Shown piece after piece: positions 17,423 to 25,808 of a stretch of 64,000 bases of DNA. The stretch comes from Bradyrhizobium sp. (GTDB taxonomy: Bacteria; Pseudomonadota; Alphaproteobacteria; Rhizobiales; Xanthobacteraceae). Positions within the stretch are counted from its first letter, which is position 1, and every line of letters starts with the position of its first letter. Below the pieces are notes generated by a model, which saw only the letters and a program-made list of their open reading frames with translations, was not told the DNA's origin and did no database searches. The position numbers and the translations under genes are program-made. The stretch covers positions 1 through 64,000 of the forward strand of contig NZ_JACRMG010000023.1 in NCBI RefSeq assembly GCF_016219575.1. Reading direction: 5' to 3'.

Positions 17423-17481
17423 CATTTGGAACCGCGGCATTGGTTGCCGCTTCCACACGTGGGTGCCCACGCAGCTCCGTC

Positions 17482-18906
17482 TCAGGCGCTTTGCGCCGTC
17501 TTCACCACCACGACGTTGTCCTCATGGGCGGGGGCGGGGGCAGGGGCCGCATCATGGGCATGGCGCAACAGCGCCTCGCGGCGCATGGCGATCTCGTCGC
17601 GCACGAACTGGTAGCCGAGCTTGAAGGTTTCCAGCCCGTCGCTACTGATCGTGCCGTCGCGCAGCCCTATCACCACCCCGCGCAATATCCTTTCCAGCTC
17701 GTCCTGCATGCGATCGAGATCGTCGGCGCAGGTCGCGTCCTGGCAGTCCTCGCCGATGTCGAGCAGCTGCGTCGCCAGCTCGCTCGCCTTCTCCGGCGCG
17801 ACGCGCGTCACCTTGGTATAGAGCGTGGCACAGATCGAGCCGATGATGCCGAGTGCGGCGGCGGCGAAGTACATCAGATCGCTGTAGCGCTCGACGAACG
17901 ACTTGATGTCGTCGTTGATGTATTCGGCAGCGCCGGGATGGGCGATGATGAAGGCCTCCTTGTCGGTGGCGGCCGGCTCGATCCGCGAGGCGAATCCGTT
18001 CTCCACCGCCAGATCCGCCTTGTTCTCGTAGATCAGGCGGGCGAGCTCGCCGATGGTCGTGTTCGGCATCCTCGAATGTGTGACCAGCAGCCATTGCAGC
18101 CCGACCGTTTCGACGTCGTCCTCCGGTATCGCCGGCGAGGAGGACAGCGTGCCGGCTGCGATGGTCTCATCCGACAGCGCCGGATATTTGCGGGTCAGCA
18201 GCTTTGCCGCCTCGATCGCGTTCACGGTGAGGCCGCCGCGCCGGGCATATTGCTCGTAGCTCTTGTCCTTGATCAGCTTCGATGCCGGAGCAATCGCGAT
18301 GACCGCGGCGAAGCCGGACGCAAACAACTTGTCGACGGGCGAGCCGGGCGGGACGACCTGCATCAGCGGCGCCGTGGCGGGGCTGTCGGCCAATTCGAGG
18401 ACGCTGCGAATGAAACTGGAGCCGCTCTCGTTGTCGGAGATGACGGCCACTTTCTTTTTCTTCAGCTCGGCGAGCGACTTGATCTTCTTGCCGCCCGGGC
18501 TCAGCACCAGCACCAGGTCGTGGTCGAGAATGGCGACGGCGCGGGCGCGCGCCGGCACCTTGGCGTCGGTGCGCAGCACGGCCAGATTGGCTTCGCGGCG
18601 ATCGAACTGCGCCAGCGCCTTGGCGTTGTCGGCGTTGGTGACGATCTTCACCCTGAGGCGCGACAGATTGTTCTTCAGCATCGTGGCGAGCTTGTTGGCA
18701 AAGCGCGCCTCGGGACCGTTCGGGTCGCCCACGGCAAACACCAGCGTCTCGGAATTCTTCAGCCAGATCCGCGCGCCCCAGACGGTGGTGACGGTCAGCA
18801 CCAGCGTCAGCAGGACGAACAGGAAGATCTGGACGCGATTGCTCTTGATGATCCTGATGCGCTTGCGCTGCTTTCCAGCTGGCGGGATCGGAGCTTCGAC
18901 GCTCAT
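17482..18906 (-). CDS. Membrane-anchored TAXI-family solute-binding protein
   Basis: This 474-residue protein has an N-terminal membrane anchor (about residues 25-47, IFLFVLLTLVLTVTTVWGA) instead of a cleaved signal. A TAXI/NMT1-like periplasmic binding domain follows (FAVGDPNGPEARFANKLA, VISDNESGSSFIRSVLEL). A second hydrophobic segment (about YFAAAALGIIGSICATLY) precedes a cytoplasmic helical tail. TAXI proteins normally feed TRAP transporters, but no TRAP permease gene is adjacent, so it may act as a sensor or serve a distant permease. The ATG at 18906 starts MSVEAP; 17 more codons are open upstream. Confidence 0.8.
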   Translation of the reverse strand: MSVEAPIPPAGKQRKRIRIIKSNRVQIFLFVLLTLVLTVTTVWGARIWLKNSETLVFAVGDPNGPEARFANKLATMLKNNLSRLRVKIVTNADNAKALAQFDRREANLAVLRTDAKVPARARAVAILDHDLVLVLSPGGKKIKSLAELKKKKVAVISDNESGSSFIRSVLELADSPATAPLMQVVPPGSPVDKLFASGFAAVIAIAPASKLIKDKSYEQYARRGGLTVNAIEAAKLLTRKYPALSDETIAAGTLSSSPAIPEDDVETVGLQWLLVTHSRMPNTTIGELARLIYENKADLAVENGFASRIEPAATDKEAFIIAHPGAAEYINDDIKSFVERYSDLMYFAAAALGIIGSICATLYTKVTRVAPEKASELATQLLDIGEDCQDATCADDLDRMQDELERILRGVVIGLRDGTISSDGLETFKLGYQFVRDEIAMRREALLRHAHDAAPAPAPAHEDNVVVVKTAQSA

Positions 18907-19280
18907 GGTTGGAGACCTGGTTTGAACCTGGGCCGGGGGCGCTGCTCCCACCGCCAAAGGTTGTGGGGCGCCCGGGAAAACCTAACTGTCTAAAAAAGAA
19001 CGATAATTTCCAGCCTCGGGATGATACCCTTGGCGGCCCGGTTTGCAAATCCGGCCCGCCGGTAACCTTACCGTCATTGCCCGGCGGCGTATCGCCGGAA
19101 GGTCACACTGGCGGATTTTCGGCGCGGTTACAGGTGCAATCCCTGCCGGGATTTGTCATAAATGCGCCAATACCGGGCAAATGTCCCGGTTCGAGAAGAA
19201 AATCGAGCTGACCGCCTGAACTCCCGATCCCGCTCTCCCAAGTCCAGTCAATAGAGGCGTCAGCTTTGTTGCTCCCTACG
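18907..19280. other. Gene-free stretch with small hairpins
   Basis: No convincing ORF with a ribosome-binding site is seen in these 374 bases between divergent genes. A CCGGGCAAATGTCCCGG hairpin near 19173-19190 and GC-rich inverted segments near 19040-19100 are present. Promoters for the TAXI and DUF3307 genes must lie here but no strong hexamers stand out. Confidence 0.4.
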
Positions 19281-19667
19281 ATGTCTTCCTCGGTTCCGGT
19301 TGGCGCGCTGGTCGGATGGATGTTGCTGCTGACCGCCAAGCACATCGTGGCGGATTTTTTCCTGCAGAATTCATGGATGGCGATCGGCAAGGACCAGCGG
19401 CACGGCTGGGCGCTGCCGCTGCTGGCACACTGCCTCGTGCATCTTGGGGTTGCGTTGCTGCTGATCCTCATCGTCGCGCCGAAATTCTGGTTCGTCGCCT
19501 TCATCGACTTCGCCATCCACATCACCATTGACCGCGCCAAGGGTTTTGTGACCTCGCACTTCGGCGTCAACCAGGAGCATCCCTGGTTCTGGTCGCTGAT
19601 CGGCGTCGACCAGGCGCTGCATCACCTCACCGGGTTTGGCCTGTCGATCTTCATGGCGTCGAACTGA
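19281..19667 (+). CDS. DUF3307 membrane protein
   Basis: This 128-residue protein begins MSSSVPVGALVGWML, with HIVADFFLQNSWMA, a central hydrophobic helix (LAHCLVHLGVALLLILIVA) and HITIDRAKGF. That pattern of conserved His/Asp next to membrane helices is typical of DUF3307, whose function is unknown. The ATG at 19281 is chosen over the TTG at 19266. Confidence 0.75.
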   Translation: MSSSVPVGALVGWMLLLTAKHIVADFFLQNSWMAIGKDQRHGWALPLLAHCLVHLGVALLLILIVAPKFWFVAFIDFAIHITIDRAKGFVTSHFGVNQEHPWFWSLIGVDQALHHLTGFGLSIFMASN

Positions 19668-19926
19668 GCGGCTTCTCTCGAACGTACACATCCAGTTCGT
19701 GCGGCCCGATTGCGGCTGCCGGCGGAGATCGGAGATGGTGAAGGGCATAGGCATTCCACGGTGAACCGGATGCGTTTTTACTGCACGATTCCTCTTCATG
19801 GGAGGGTGAGAGAGGCGCCGTTCCGATTCGCGAACCCCTTGCAACACCCCCGGAGGACCACCGGACGGGAGGGTTAACCCTTCGTTAGAGAATTGCGGCG
19901 CATCTTCCCAAACAGGGAGAACTGCA

Positions 19927-20328
19927 ATGTTTTCAAGCCGCGACGCCTTTGAGAACGATTTCTGCCCGGTCCGCGACGAATTGCTCGGCGAGATGTATCG
20001 CGCCAGCGAGCATGGATTGCCAAAGCTCGTCGAGAGCGTTTCGCCCGAGGTCCGTGCCATGCTGGCGCTGTTCTGCTACCGCCGCAGCCACCTGCATCAG
20101 CTGGCTCTGGCCATTGCCGCAAGCTGCACCGAGCGCGAGTTGATCGAGATCGGCGGCCGCGTCGGCTCGACCCTTCATGCGCTGTCGCGCGAGCCGGCGG
20201 CGCGCGCAACGACATCCACCGCCAGCGGCGGCCGCAAGCCGATCACGCTCTCGACCAAGCCGCTCTCCACCTTCAAGCCGCTCGACGACGAAGTCGACGA
20301 GGACGTCGCGGCAGCCATCACGGCCTGA
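19927..20328 (+). CDS. Hypothetical protein
   Basis: This 133-residue protein starts MFSSRDAFENDFCPVRDELL, with GGGAGAA ahead of the ATG. It is soluble and mostly helical, with an acidic tail (DDEVDEDVAAA). I do not recognise the family. It is convergent with the YkgJ gene, whose stop lies 2 bases away. The 259 bases upstream hold no gene I can support. Confidence 0.65.
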   Translation: MFSSRDAFENDFCPVRDELLGEMYRASEHGLPKLVESVSPEVRAMLALFCYRRSHLHQLALAIAASCTERELIEIGGRVGSTLHALSREPAARATTSTASGGRKPITLSTKPLSTFKPLDDEVDEDVAAAITA

Positions 20329-20329
20329 C

Positions 20330-20635
20330 CTAGATCGCCGGCAACCCATGCCGCCGGCGCGCCATGTTGCATTCGACATCGCCGGGCAGGCACGTGCGGC
20401 AGACTTCCGGCCGCACGGCGTAGATCGCGCATGAGGTTGCTATCCCGACATCGCCCGTCAGGGCCGAGCAGCGGTCGCCGTCGCAGCGCATGCCGGATTG
20501 CCTGTCGTTGACATACCTGACGGGAATGAGATCGAGCGCGCTGTCGTCCTCGACGGTGAAGCGCGGCCAGTTCGCCGAATAGAAGCAGCAGGCGCCGCAA
20601 CTCTGGCAGGGGTTCTGGGCGGCGTCCGGCATCAT
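20330..20635 (-). CDS. YkgJ-family cysteine cluster protein
   Basis: This 101-residue protein has the Fe-S/zinc-type cluster CQSCGACC near the N-terminus and further Cys in GMRCDGDRCSAL, TSCAIYAVRPEVCRTC and DVECN, matching the UPF0153/YkgJ family (probable metal-binding, function unknown). The ATG at 20635 overlaps the stop of the WYL regulator gene (ATGATG), indicating translational coupling. Confidence 0.8.
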   Translation of the reverse strand: MMPDAAQNPCQSCGACCFYSANWPRFTVEDDSALDLIPVRYVNDRQSGMRCDGDRCSALTGDVGIATSCAIYAVRPEVCRTCLPGDVECNMARRRHGLPAI

Positions 20636-21330
20636 GGTTCTTTCGGTTGCTCCCATACCATGCTCTGCCGCCACTTCGCCCGCAGCACATCGCGTCTCTC
20701 AGGGTACTTCTCGTCGAGATAATCGGCGCCAACCACGCGGTCGGTGCGGAAGCTCCTGAAATCCTTGCGCAGCTCGCACCAGGCGGCCAGCAGCCGCACC
20801 GCTTCGTGATAGCCGATCGCGATCGGCCATATCGTGCGCTCGCTGTCGCGGCCGTGCTCATCGCGGTAGCGCAGCGCGATCTTCTTGCCCTCGTGGATCT
20901 GCGAGCGGGTGCGCACCATGTCGATGCGGTCTGGCTCGCGCCGCCAGCTCGGGCGTGCGCCGCTCGCCGGCTCCAGCACGAAAGGCCGCAGCCGCTCCGG
21001 CACGGTATCGGCGATCTTCGCCTTCAGATCCTCGGCCGCCCGCGCCAGCACGGGATCGGCATGGCTCGCCACCCATTGCGCGCCGAGCACGGCCGCCTCG
21101 ATCTCGTCGGGCGTCAGCATCAGGGGCGGCAGGTCGAATCCCTTTTCGAGGATATAACCCATGCCGGCTTCGCCGCGGATCGGCACGCGCTGGCCGATCA
21201 GGGTTGCGATATCGCGATAGATGGTGCGCTTCGAGGTCTCCAGTTCAGCCGCGATCGCATCCGCCGTCAGCGGTTTGCGCGTGCGCCGAAGCACCTGGAT
21301 GATCTGGAACAGCCGGTCGGCGCGTCTCAT
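20632..21330 (-). CDS. WYL-domain (YafY-type) transcriptional regulator
   Basis: This 232-residue regulator has an N-terminal HTH (MRRADRLFQIIQVLRRTRKPLTADAIAAELETSKRTIYRDIATL). A WYL ligand-sensing domain covers the second half, including ALRYRDEHGRDSERTIWPIAIGY and WCELRKDFRSFRTDRV. It is divergent from a small-membrane-protein/GST pair; a perfect inverted repeat of the type recognised by this family lies between. It is translationally coupled to ykgJ downstream. Confidence 0.88.
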   Translation of the reverse strand: MRRADRLFQIIQVLRRTRKPLTADAIAAELETSKRTIYRDIATLIGQRVPIRGEAGMGYILEKGFDLPPLMLTPDEIEAAVLGAQWVASHADPVLARAAEDLKAKIADTVPERLRPFVLEPASGARPSWRREPDRIDMVRTRSQIHEGKKIALRYRDEHGRDSERTIWPIAIGYHEAVRLLAAWCELRKDFRSFRTDRVVGADYLDEKYPERRDVLRAKWRQSMVWEQPKEP

Positions 21331-21364
21331 GGGTCGTTCTCTTTTCTCAAGGCATCGCGCCGAT

Positions 21365-21384
21365 GCTGACAGGATGTTGTCAGC
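21365..21384. promoter_or_regulatory. WYL/YafY-type operator
   Basis: GCTGACA-N6-TGTCAGC is a perfect 7-6-7 inverted repeat located 34 bases upstream of the regulator start and 45 bases before the divergent small ORF. Its position and TGACA/TGTCA core suit autoregulation by the adjacent WYL protein. Confidence 0.6.
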
Positions 21385-21429
21385 AGGGGGCGGCTACATC
21401 AGGGACAACAAACGAGAAGGGATTTGTCC

Positions 21430-21672
21430 ATGATGATTCTATCCGAACACGGAAATTACCAGCCGCTTGGGCGGCTTCAAACCTGGTTGCTGGTGCGCCT
21501 GATCGCAGTCCAGCTCGGTTCCGACCTGCGCTGGGGCCTGCTCGCGCTGGCGCTGAACCTGGTGGCCGCCGCCTGGGCCTTCGGGTGCCGGAAACTTGTA
21601 TCGGCCAGGCGGGAGGGAACAAGCGGCCGGCAAAACCCTGCTGACACCATGGTGGCAGCAGGCCTCCGCTAG
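21430..21672 (+). CDS. Small hypothetical protein, possible single membrane helix
   Basis: This 80-residue ORF starts MMILSEHGNYQPLGRL. Its hydrophobic core LLVRLIAVQL..WGLLALALNLVAAAWAFG could make one or two membrane helices. An AGAAGGG site lies upstream. The gene is expressed away from the WYL regulator and 30 bases before the GST gene, so it is probably the first gene of that operon. No family is recognised. Confidence 0.5.
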   Translation: MMILSEHGNYQPLGRLQTWLLVRLIAVQLGSDLRWGLLALALNLVAAAWAFGCRKLVSARREGTSGRQNPADTMVAAGLR

Positions 21673-21702
21673 CGTTTGCGTCAGAGATCGAAGGAGCCCG
21701 AA

Positions 21703-22437
21703 ATGATTACGCTATTTGGCTTTGGCGCCGGATTTGGCCTGCCGGAAATCAGCCCGTTCGTCACCAAGGCCGAGGTGCAGCTGCGCATGGCTGGCCTCAC
21801 CTACGCCAAGGAGAAGGCCATGCCTCCCGCCTCGCCGAAGGGGCAATTGCCCTATATCGAGGACGAGGCAGAGCGCATCGCCGATACCACCTTCATCCGC
21901 GCCCATATCGAGGGCAAGTACGGCTTCGATTTCGACGCGCCTCTCAGCCTGCAGCAGCGCGCGCAGGCCTGGGCGTTCGAGCGCATGATCGAGCACCATG
22001 TCTACTGGGCGCTGGTCGGCGCGCGCTGGGTCGATCCGGAGAATTTTGCCAAGGGGCCGGCGCATTTCTTCGACCGCGTGCCCGAGCACCAGCGTGAGAA
22101 AGTCCGCGAGGACGCGCAATTCCGCGTCGCCGAGAACTATCTGTTGAGCGGCCTCGGCCGCCACGCCCCGGACGAGGATGTCGATCTTGCGGTGCGCTCG
22201 CTGTTCGCATTGTCGGTGCAGCTCGGCGACAAGACCTATCTGATGGGCGAGGAGCCCTGCGGCACCGATGCCACCGCTTTCGGCGCGCTGGCGGGAATCC
22301 TGACACCGTTCTTCGATTCGACCCTGCGTGAGCGCGCGGAGAAGTTCGACAACCTCACCGCCTATGTCGACCGCATGATGGCGCAGTACTATCCGGAATT
22401 CGCCTGGAAGCCGCTGCAGCAGGCCGTCGCCGCGTGA
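21703..22437 (+). CDS. Glutathione S-transferase family protein (Fax/metaxin-like)
   Basis: This 244-residue protein has an N-terminal thioredoxin-like domain (MITLFGFGAGFGLPEISPFVTKAEVQLRMAGL, then ASPKGQLPYIEDE) and an all-helical C-terminal domain with LMGEEPCGTDATAFG. The pattern resembles the Fax/metaxin branch of GSTs. AAGGAG precedes the ATG. It probably belongs to the WYL-controlled operon. Confidence 0.8.
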   Translation: MITLFGFGAGFGLPEISPFVTKAEVQLRMAGLTYAKEKAMPPASPKGQLPYIEDEAERIADTTFIRAHIEGKYGFDFDAPLSLQQRAQAWAFERMIEHHVYWALVGARWVDPENFAKGPAHFFDRVPEHQREKVREDAQFRVAENYLLSGLGRHAPDEDVDLAVRSLFALSVQLGDKTYLMGEEPCGTDATAFGALAGILTPFFDSTLRERAEKFDNLTAYVDRMMAQYYPEFAWKPLQQAVAA

Positions 22438-22441
22438 TCTC

Positions 22442-23071
22442 TCACCCGGCGGGAACCGGCCGTCCCTTCAGGGCCGCCAGCTCCGCCTCCAGTTCGGCGA
22501 TCCGCGCGTCGCGCGCGGCGAGCGCCGCCGCAACATCAGCCGCGTCGAACTTCTGCGGAATGTGCTGCGGGCAATTGGTGTCCCAGGCTGCGATCTTGAA
22601 CACCAGCACCTGCTCGGGCCGCGCGCGATAGCCTTTCGGCATCAGCGCGTCGATCAGCGCCGGATCGTCGTCGATCATGCGCGCCTCGCCCCAGATCTTC
22701 ACCCGGCGCCGATGCGCGTAATCCATCACGAAAATGTAGGCCCTCGGATTCTCCGAGAGATTTCCCTGCGTGATGTATTGCCGGTTGCCGGCATAGTCGG
22801 CGAACGCGATCGTGTTCTTGTCGAGGATCTTCACAAATCCCCTCGGGCCGCCGCGGTGCTGGATGTAGGGCTGGCCGTCGGCGGTCGCCGTTGCGAGATA
22901 GAAGCTGCTGGTCTCGGCGAGGAAAGCCGCGAGATTGTCGTCGATCTCGGTGCGCCAGCCGCCGCGCTCCTCCTGCCTGGCATAGGTCTCGCGCGATCCC
23001 TTGCGGGTCTGGATGGCCTTGACGGCCGGCGTGAAGGCAACGTCGCTGGAATAGGGGTGAACGTCCGACAT
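22442..23071 (-). CDS. Pyridoxamine 5'-phosphate oxidase-family flavoprotein
   Basis: This 209-residue protein has a split-barrel FMN-binding fold: AFLAETSSFYLATATADGQPYIQHRGG, FVKILDKNTIAFADYAGNRQYITQGNL and VMDYAHRRRVKIWGEARM. A C-terminal Ala/Glu-rich coiled coil (AALAARDARIAELEAELAALKG) is unusual and may mediate oligomerisation. It is divergent from a LysR gene that may control it. Members of this group reduce or detoxify substrates using FMN or F420; the substrate is unknown. Confidence 0.8.
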   Translation of the reverse strand: MSDVHPYSSDVAFTPAVKAIQTRKGSRETYARQEERGGWRTEIDDNLAAFLAETSSFYLATATADGQPYIQHRGGPRGFVKILDKNTIAFADYAGNRQYITQGNLSENPRAYIFVMDYAHRRRVKIWGEARMIDDDPALIDALMPKGYRARPEQVLVFKIAAWDTNCPQHIPQKFDAADVAAALAARDARIAELEAELAALKGRPVPAG

Positions 23072-23177
23072 CGGGGTAATCTCATGGCCTCATTGTCTGG
23101 CTTTAAGGTGGATATTTCCATGATTTAAACAATCACCGAGATTGACAGTTTACTGTTGCAGATATTGAAATAATGGC

Positions 23178-24071
23178 ATGGACCGTATCGACGCCATGCA
23201 GGCCTTTGTCGCGGTGGCCGATTTCCGGGGCTTTGCCCCGGCTGCGCGCAAGCTGCGGCTGTCGCCCTCGGCGGTGACGCGGCTGATCGCAGCCTTGGAG
23301 GAGCGCCTCGGCGCTCGGCTGTTGCAGCGGACCACGCGCTCGGTGACGCTCACCGATGCCGGCACGCGCTTTCTCGAACGGGCGCGGCGGATCCTCGCCG
23401 ATGTCGAGGAGGCGGAACTTGCGGCCGAAGGCGAGCGCACGCGGCCGAGCGGGCGGCTCGTGGTGTCGGCGCCGGTCGGCTTTGGCCGGCTGCATGTCAG
23501 CCCGGTGATGGCGGCCTATTTGCAGCGCCATGGCGATGTCTCCGCCGAGCTTCGGCTGGAGGATCGCGTCGTCAACCTCGTGGAAGACGGCATCGATCTG
23601 GCGGTTCGCATCGGCTTCCTCGCCGACTCCTCGCTGGTGGCGCGCCATGTCGGCGAGATGCGGCGTATCGTCGTGGCTTCGCCCGATTATCTCAAACGTC
23701 ATGGCGAGCCGAAGACGCCAGCCGGAATCGCCGGCCACCAGACCATCCAGTTCGGCGCGAGCAGCGTGAGCGGTGAATGGCGCTTCGCCGAGGGAGACCG
23801 CGAATTCCGCCTCAACATCGCGCCGCGCTTCTCTTCCAATGGCGCCGACGCCGCCATCCAGTATGCCGAGCAGGGCGGCGGGCTGACGCGGGTGCTCGCC
23901 TATCAGGCGGCCGATGGCATCCGGCGCGGTGCGCTCAAGGTGGTACTGCAGCAGTTCGAGCAGCCACCGCTGCCGATCCACATCGTCTACCCGACGTCGC
24001 GGCTGCTTTCGGCCAAGGTGCGCGCGTTCATCGACCTCGTCACCGAGACCGCCGACTGGCATTTCGGCTAG
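23178..24071 (+). CDS. LysR-family transcriptional regulator
   Basis: This 297-residue regulator has an N-terminal winged HTH (MDRIDAMQAFVAVADFRGFAPAARKLRLSPSAVTRLIAALEERLGARLLQRTTRSVTLTDAG) and a periplasmic-binding-like effector domain. It belongs to the CrgA-like LysR subgroup by its SGRLVVSAP start of the effector domain. It is divergent from the PNPOx-family gene with 106 bases between. Its stop overlaps the convergent thioesterase gene by 4 bases. Confidence 0.88.
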   Translation: MDRIDAMQAFVAVADFRGFAPAARKLRLSPSAVTRLIAALEERLGARLLQRTTRSVTLTDAGTRFLERARRILADVEEAELAAEGERTRPSGRLVVSAPVGFGRLHVSPVMAAYLQRHGDVSAELRLEDRVVNLVEDGIDLAVRIGFLADSSLVARHVGEMRRIVVASPDYLKRHGEPKTPAGIAGHQTIQFGASSVSGEWRFAEGDREFRLNIAPRFSSNGADAAIQYAEQGGGLTRVLAYQAADGIRRGALKVVLQQFEQPPLPIHIVYPTSRLLSAKVRAFIDLVTETADWHFG

Positions 24072-24514
24072 GCGGCCGGCTTCCTCGGCACCACGCGGAA
24101 GGTGCCGTTGGCGCGGGCGATCACGACGTCGTCGGCCCTGATCAGGCTCTGCGCGAAGCAGATGGTGCTGCCGGTCCTGATCACTTCCGGCTCGATTGCG
24201 AGCCATTGGCCGACCTCCGCGGTGCCGATGAAATCCACCGCTAGGCCGATGGTCACCAGCGACTTGCTTGTGTCCCAGCCCATCGCCTGCGCGCAGGCGT
24301 AGCCCATCGCGTTGTCGGAGAGGGCGGCAATCAGGCCACCGTGAATCAGCCCGCGCGAATTGGTGTGCGCCCTGGCCAGCCGCAATCCCATGTGCACGGA
24401 CTTGTCGGTGCGTCTGGAATAAAGCGGCTCCCAGGGATCGGTGAGCGGGCTCTTGCGGAAATGCGGCTCGAAGCCGGCGGGAATCGAATCTGGCTGAACG
24501 TCTGTCATTGTCAT
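24068..24514 (-). CDS. PaaI-family hotdog thioesterase
   Basis: This 148-residue single hotdog domain has HTNSRGLIHGGLIAALSDNAMGYACA, the PaaI/YdiI-type active-site helix, and TIGLAVDFIGTAEVGQWL. It would hydrolyse acyl- or aryl-CoA thioesters, releasing stalled CoA. An alternative start two codons in (24508) is possible. It is convergent with LysR. Confidence 0.8.
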   Translation of the reverse strand: MTMTDVQPDSIPAGFEPHFRKSPLTDPWEPLYSRRTDKSVHMGLRLARAHTNSRGLIHGGLIAALSDNAMGYACAQAMGWDTSKSLVTIGLAVDFIGTAEVGQWLAIEPEVIRTGSTICFAQSLIRADDVVIARANGTFRVVPRKPAA

Positions 24515-24633
24515 GCGGACCCCTGGTGCTGCGTTGCTTCCCGCATTGAAGGCGATGTCGGCGGCAAACGCACCGCCTACAAAGTTTTAAACGGCCTTGC
24601 AGCGCTTGTTTGAAACGTTCGCCATTGCCTATC

Positions 24634-24645
24634 TAGACCAGTCTA
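24634..24645. promoter_or_regulatory. Candidate TetR operator
   Basis: TAGAC-CA-GTCTA is a perfect inverted repeat with a 2-base spacer, 54 bases upstream of the TetR start in an AT-rich stretch. TAGAC/GTCTA half-sites are common for TetR-family repressors. It is likely autoregulatory. Confidence 0.45.
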
Positions 24646-24699
24646 TATAGAATTCCTGCGGTCCGCCATGAAGAAGACGGACCGCAGGGAACCAGCTTG

Positions 24700-25299
24700 A
24701 TGGCGGCACCGCCAAAACACCGGGGCGCGATCGTGCGGGCGGCGGCGACGCTGTTCCGCCGCAACGGCTATGCCGCGACCGGGATCAACGAGATCGCGGA
24801 AGTAGCGGGCGCGCCGAAGGGCTCGCTCTATCACTATTTTCCCGACGGCAAGGACCAGATCGCCGAAGCCGCCGTGCGCTTCGCCGGCAAGGGGGTGGTC
24901 GCCACGCTCGAGAAGCTGGAACAGGAGCACAAGACGGCGGCGGCCATGATGCAGGCCTATTGCCGGCTGGTGACCGGCTGGATGGCAAAATCCGGCTTCC
25001 GCGACGGCTGTCCGATCGCGACGACGCTGCTGGAATCCGCGCCGCAATCGGCCGGCATCGCGCTGGCCGGGCGCGAAGCCTTCGCCGCCTGGCGCGCGGT
25101 GATCGCACGGGCGCTGGTTCGCGACGGATTTTCGCGAGCCGAAGCGCGGCGGCTGTCGACGTTGGCAGTCTCTTCGCTGGAGGGCTCGCTGATTCTTGCC
25201 CGTGTCGAGCGCAGCGGCGCGCCGATCGAGGATGTCGCGAAGTCGCTCGCGGTCGTCCTGCGAAGCGATGTGCCCGCCCGCAAGCGGGCGGCGAGTTGA
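24700..25299 (+). CDS. TetR-family regulator (LmrA/YxaF-like)
   Basis: This 199-residue protein has an N-terminal HTH (IVRAAATLFRRNGYAATGINEIAEVAGAPKGSLYHYFPDGKDQI). Its C-terminal domain contains GCPIATTLLESAPQSAGIALAGREAFAAWRAVIARAL, typical of the LmrA/YxaF subgroup. The ATG at 24700 follows CAGGGAACCAGC. The thioesterase gene starts 17 bases downstream, so the two form an operon under the upstream palindrome. Confidence 0.85.
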   Translation: MAAPPKHRGAIVRAAATLFRRNGYAATGINEIAEVAGAPKGSLYHYFPDGKDQIAEAAVRFAGKGVVATLEKLEQEHKTAAAMMQAYCRLVTGWMAKSGFRDGCPIATTLLESAPQSAGIALAGREAFAAWRAVIARALVRDGFSRAEARRLSTLAVSSLEGSLILARVERSGAPIEDVAKSLAVVLRSDVPARKRAAS

Positions 25300-25316
25300 G
25301 GCAAGGAGACGAGTTC

Positions 25317-25769
25317 ATGATTGACCTGCAAGACCGGCTTGGCCGGGCCGAAATCGAAGCCTTTGCCACCTCGATGGACTTCGTGCGGGCCTATGGCATT
25401 CGCATCGTCGCGGTCTCGCCCGGCGAGGTCACGATCGAACTGCCGTTCGTCGCGCGCTTCTCCGGCCCGCCCGGGCAGTTTCCGGCTTCCATCGTCGGAA
25501 CCGCCGGCGACGTCGCCGCCGTCACGTCCTGCCTGTCGCTGCTGCCGCGCGGCTGGGCGCTGGCGACGCTGGACTTCACGGTGAAGATGACCGGCGCGGC
25601 GAAGGGCGAGATGCTCAGGGCCAGGGGCCGCGTGCTGCAGGCCGGCCGTACCAATTCGGTCGGCGCGGCCGACATTTTTGTCGTCTCCGGCGATAGCGAA
25701 ACCCTGTGCGGAACGGTGCTCGCCACCACGCGCAATTTCCAGATCAAGCCGGAGAAATCGGCGGCGTAG
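25317..25769 (+). CDS. PaaI-like hotdog thioesterase
   Basis: This 150-residue hotdog protein has MDFVRAYGIRIVAVSPGEVTIELPF, PASIVGTAGDVAAVTSCLSLLPRG and TLDFTVKMTGAAKGEMLRARGRV. The usual HGG active-site motif is changed to an ASIVGTAGD form, so its catalytic residue may be the Asp. GGCAAGGAGAC precedes the ATG at 25317. It is cotranscribed with the TetR gene, whose ligand may be its substrate. Confidence 0.75.
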   Translation: MIDLQDRLGRAEIEAFATSMDFVRAYGIRIVAVSPGEVTIELPFVARFSGPPGQFPASIVGTAGDVAAVTSCLSLLPRGWALATLDFTVKMTGAAKGEMLRARGRVLQAGRTNSVGAADIFVVSGDSETLCGTVLATTRNFQIKPEKSAA

Positions 25770-25808
25770 CATCGGCCGACTGTCGCTTCGCGTGCGGTGC
25801 AGCCGCGT

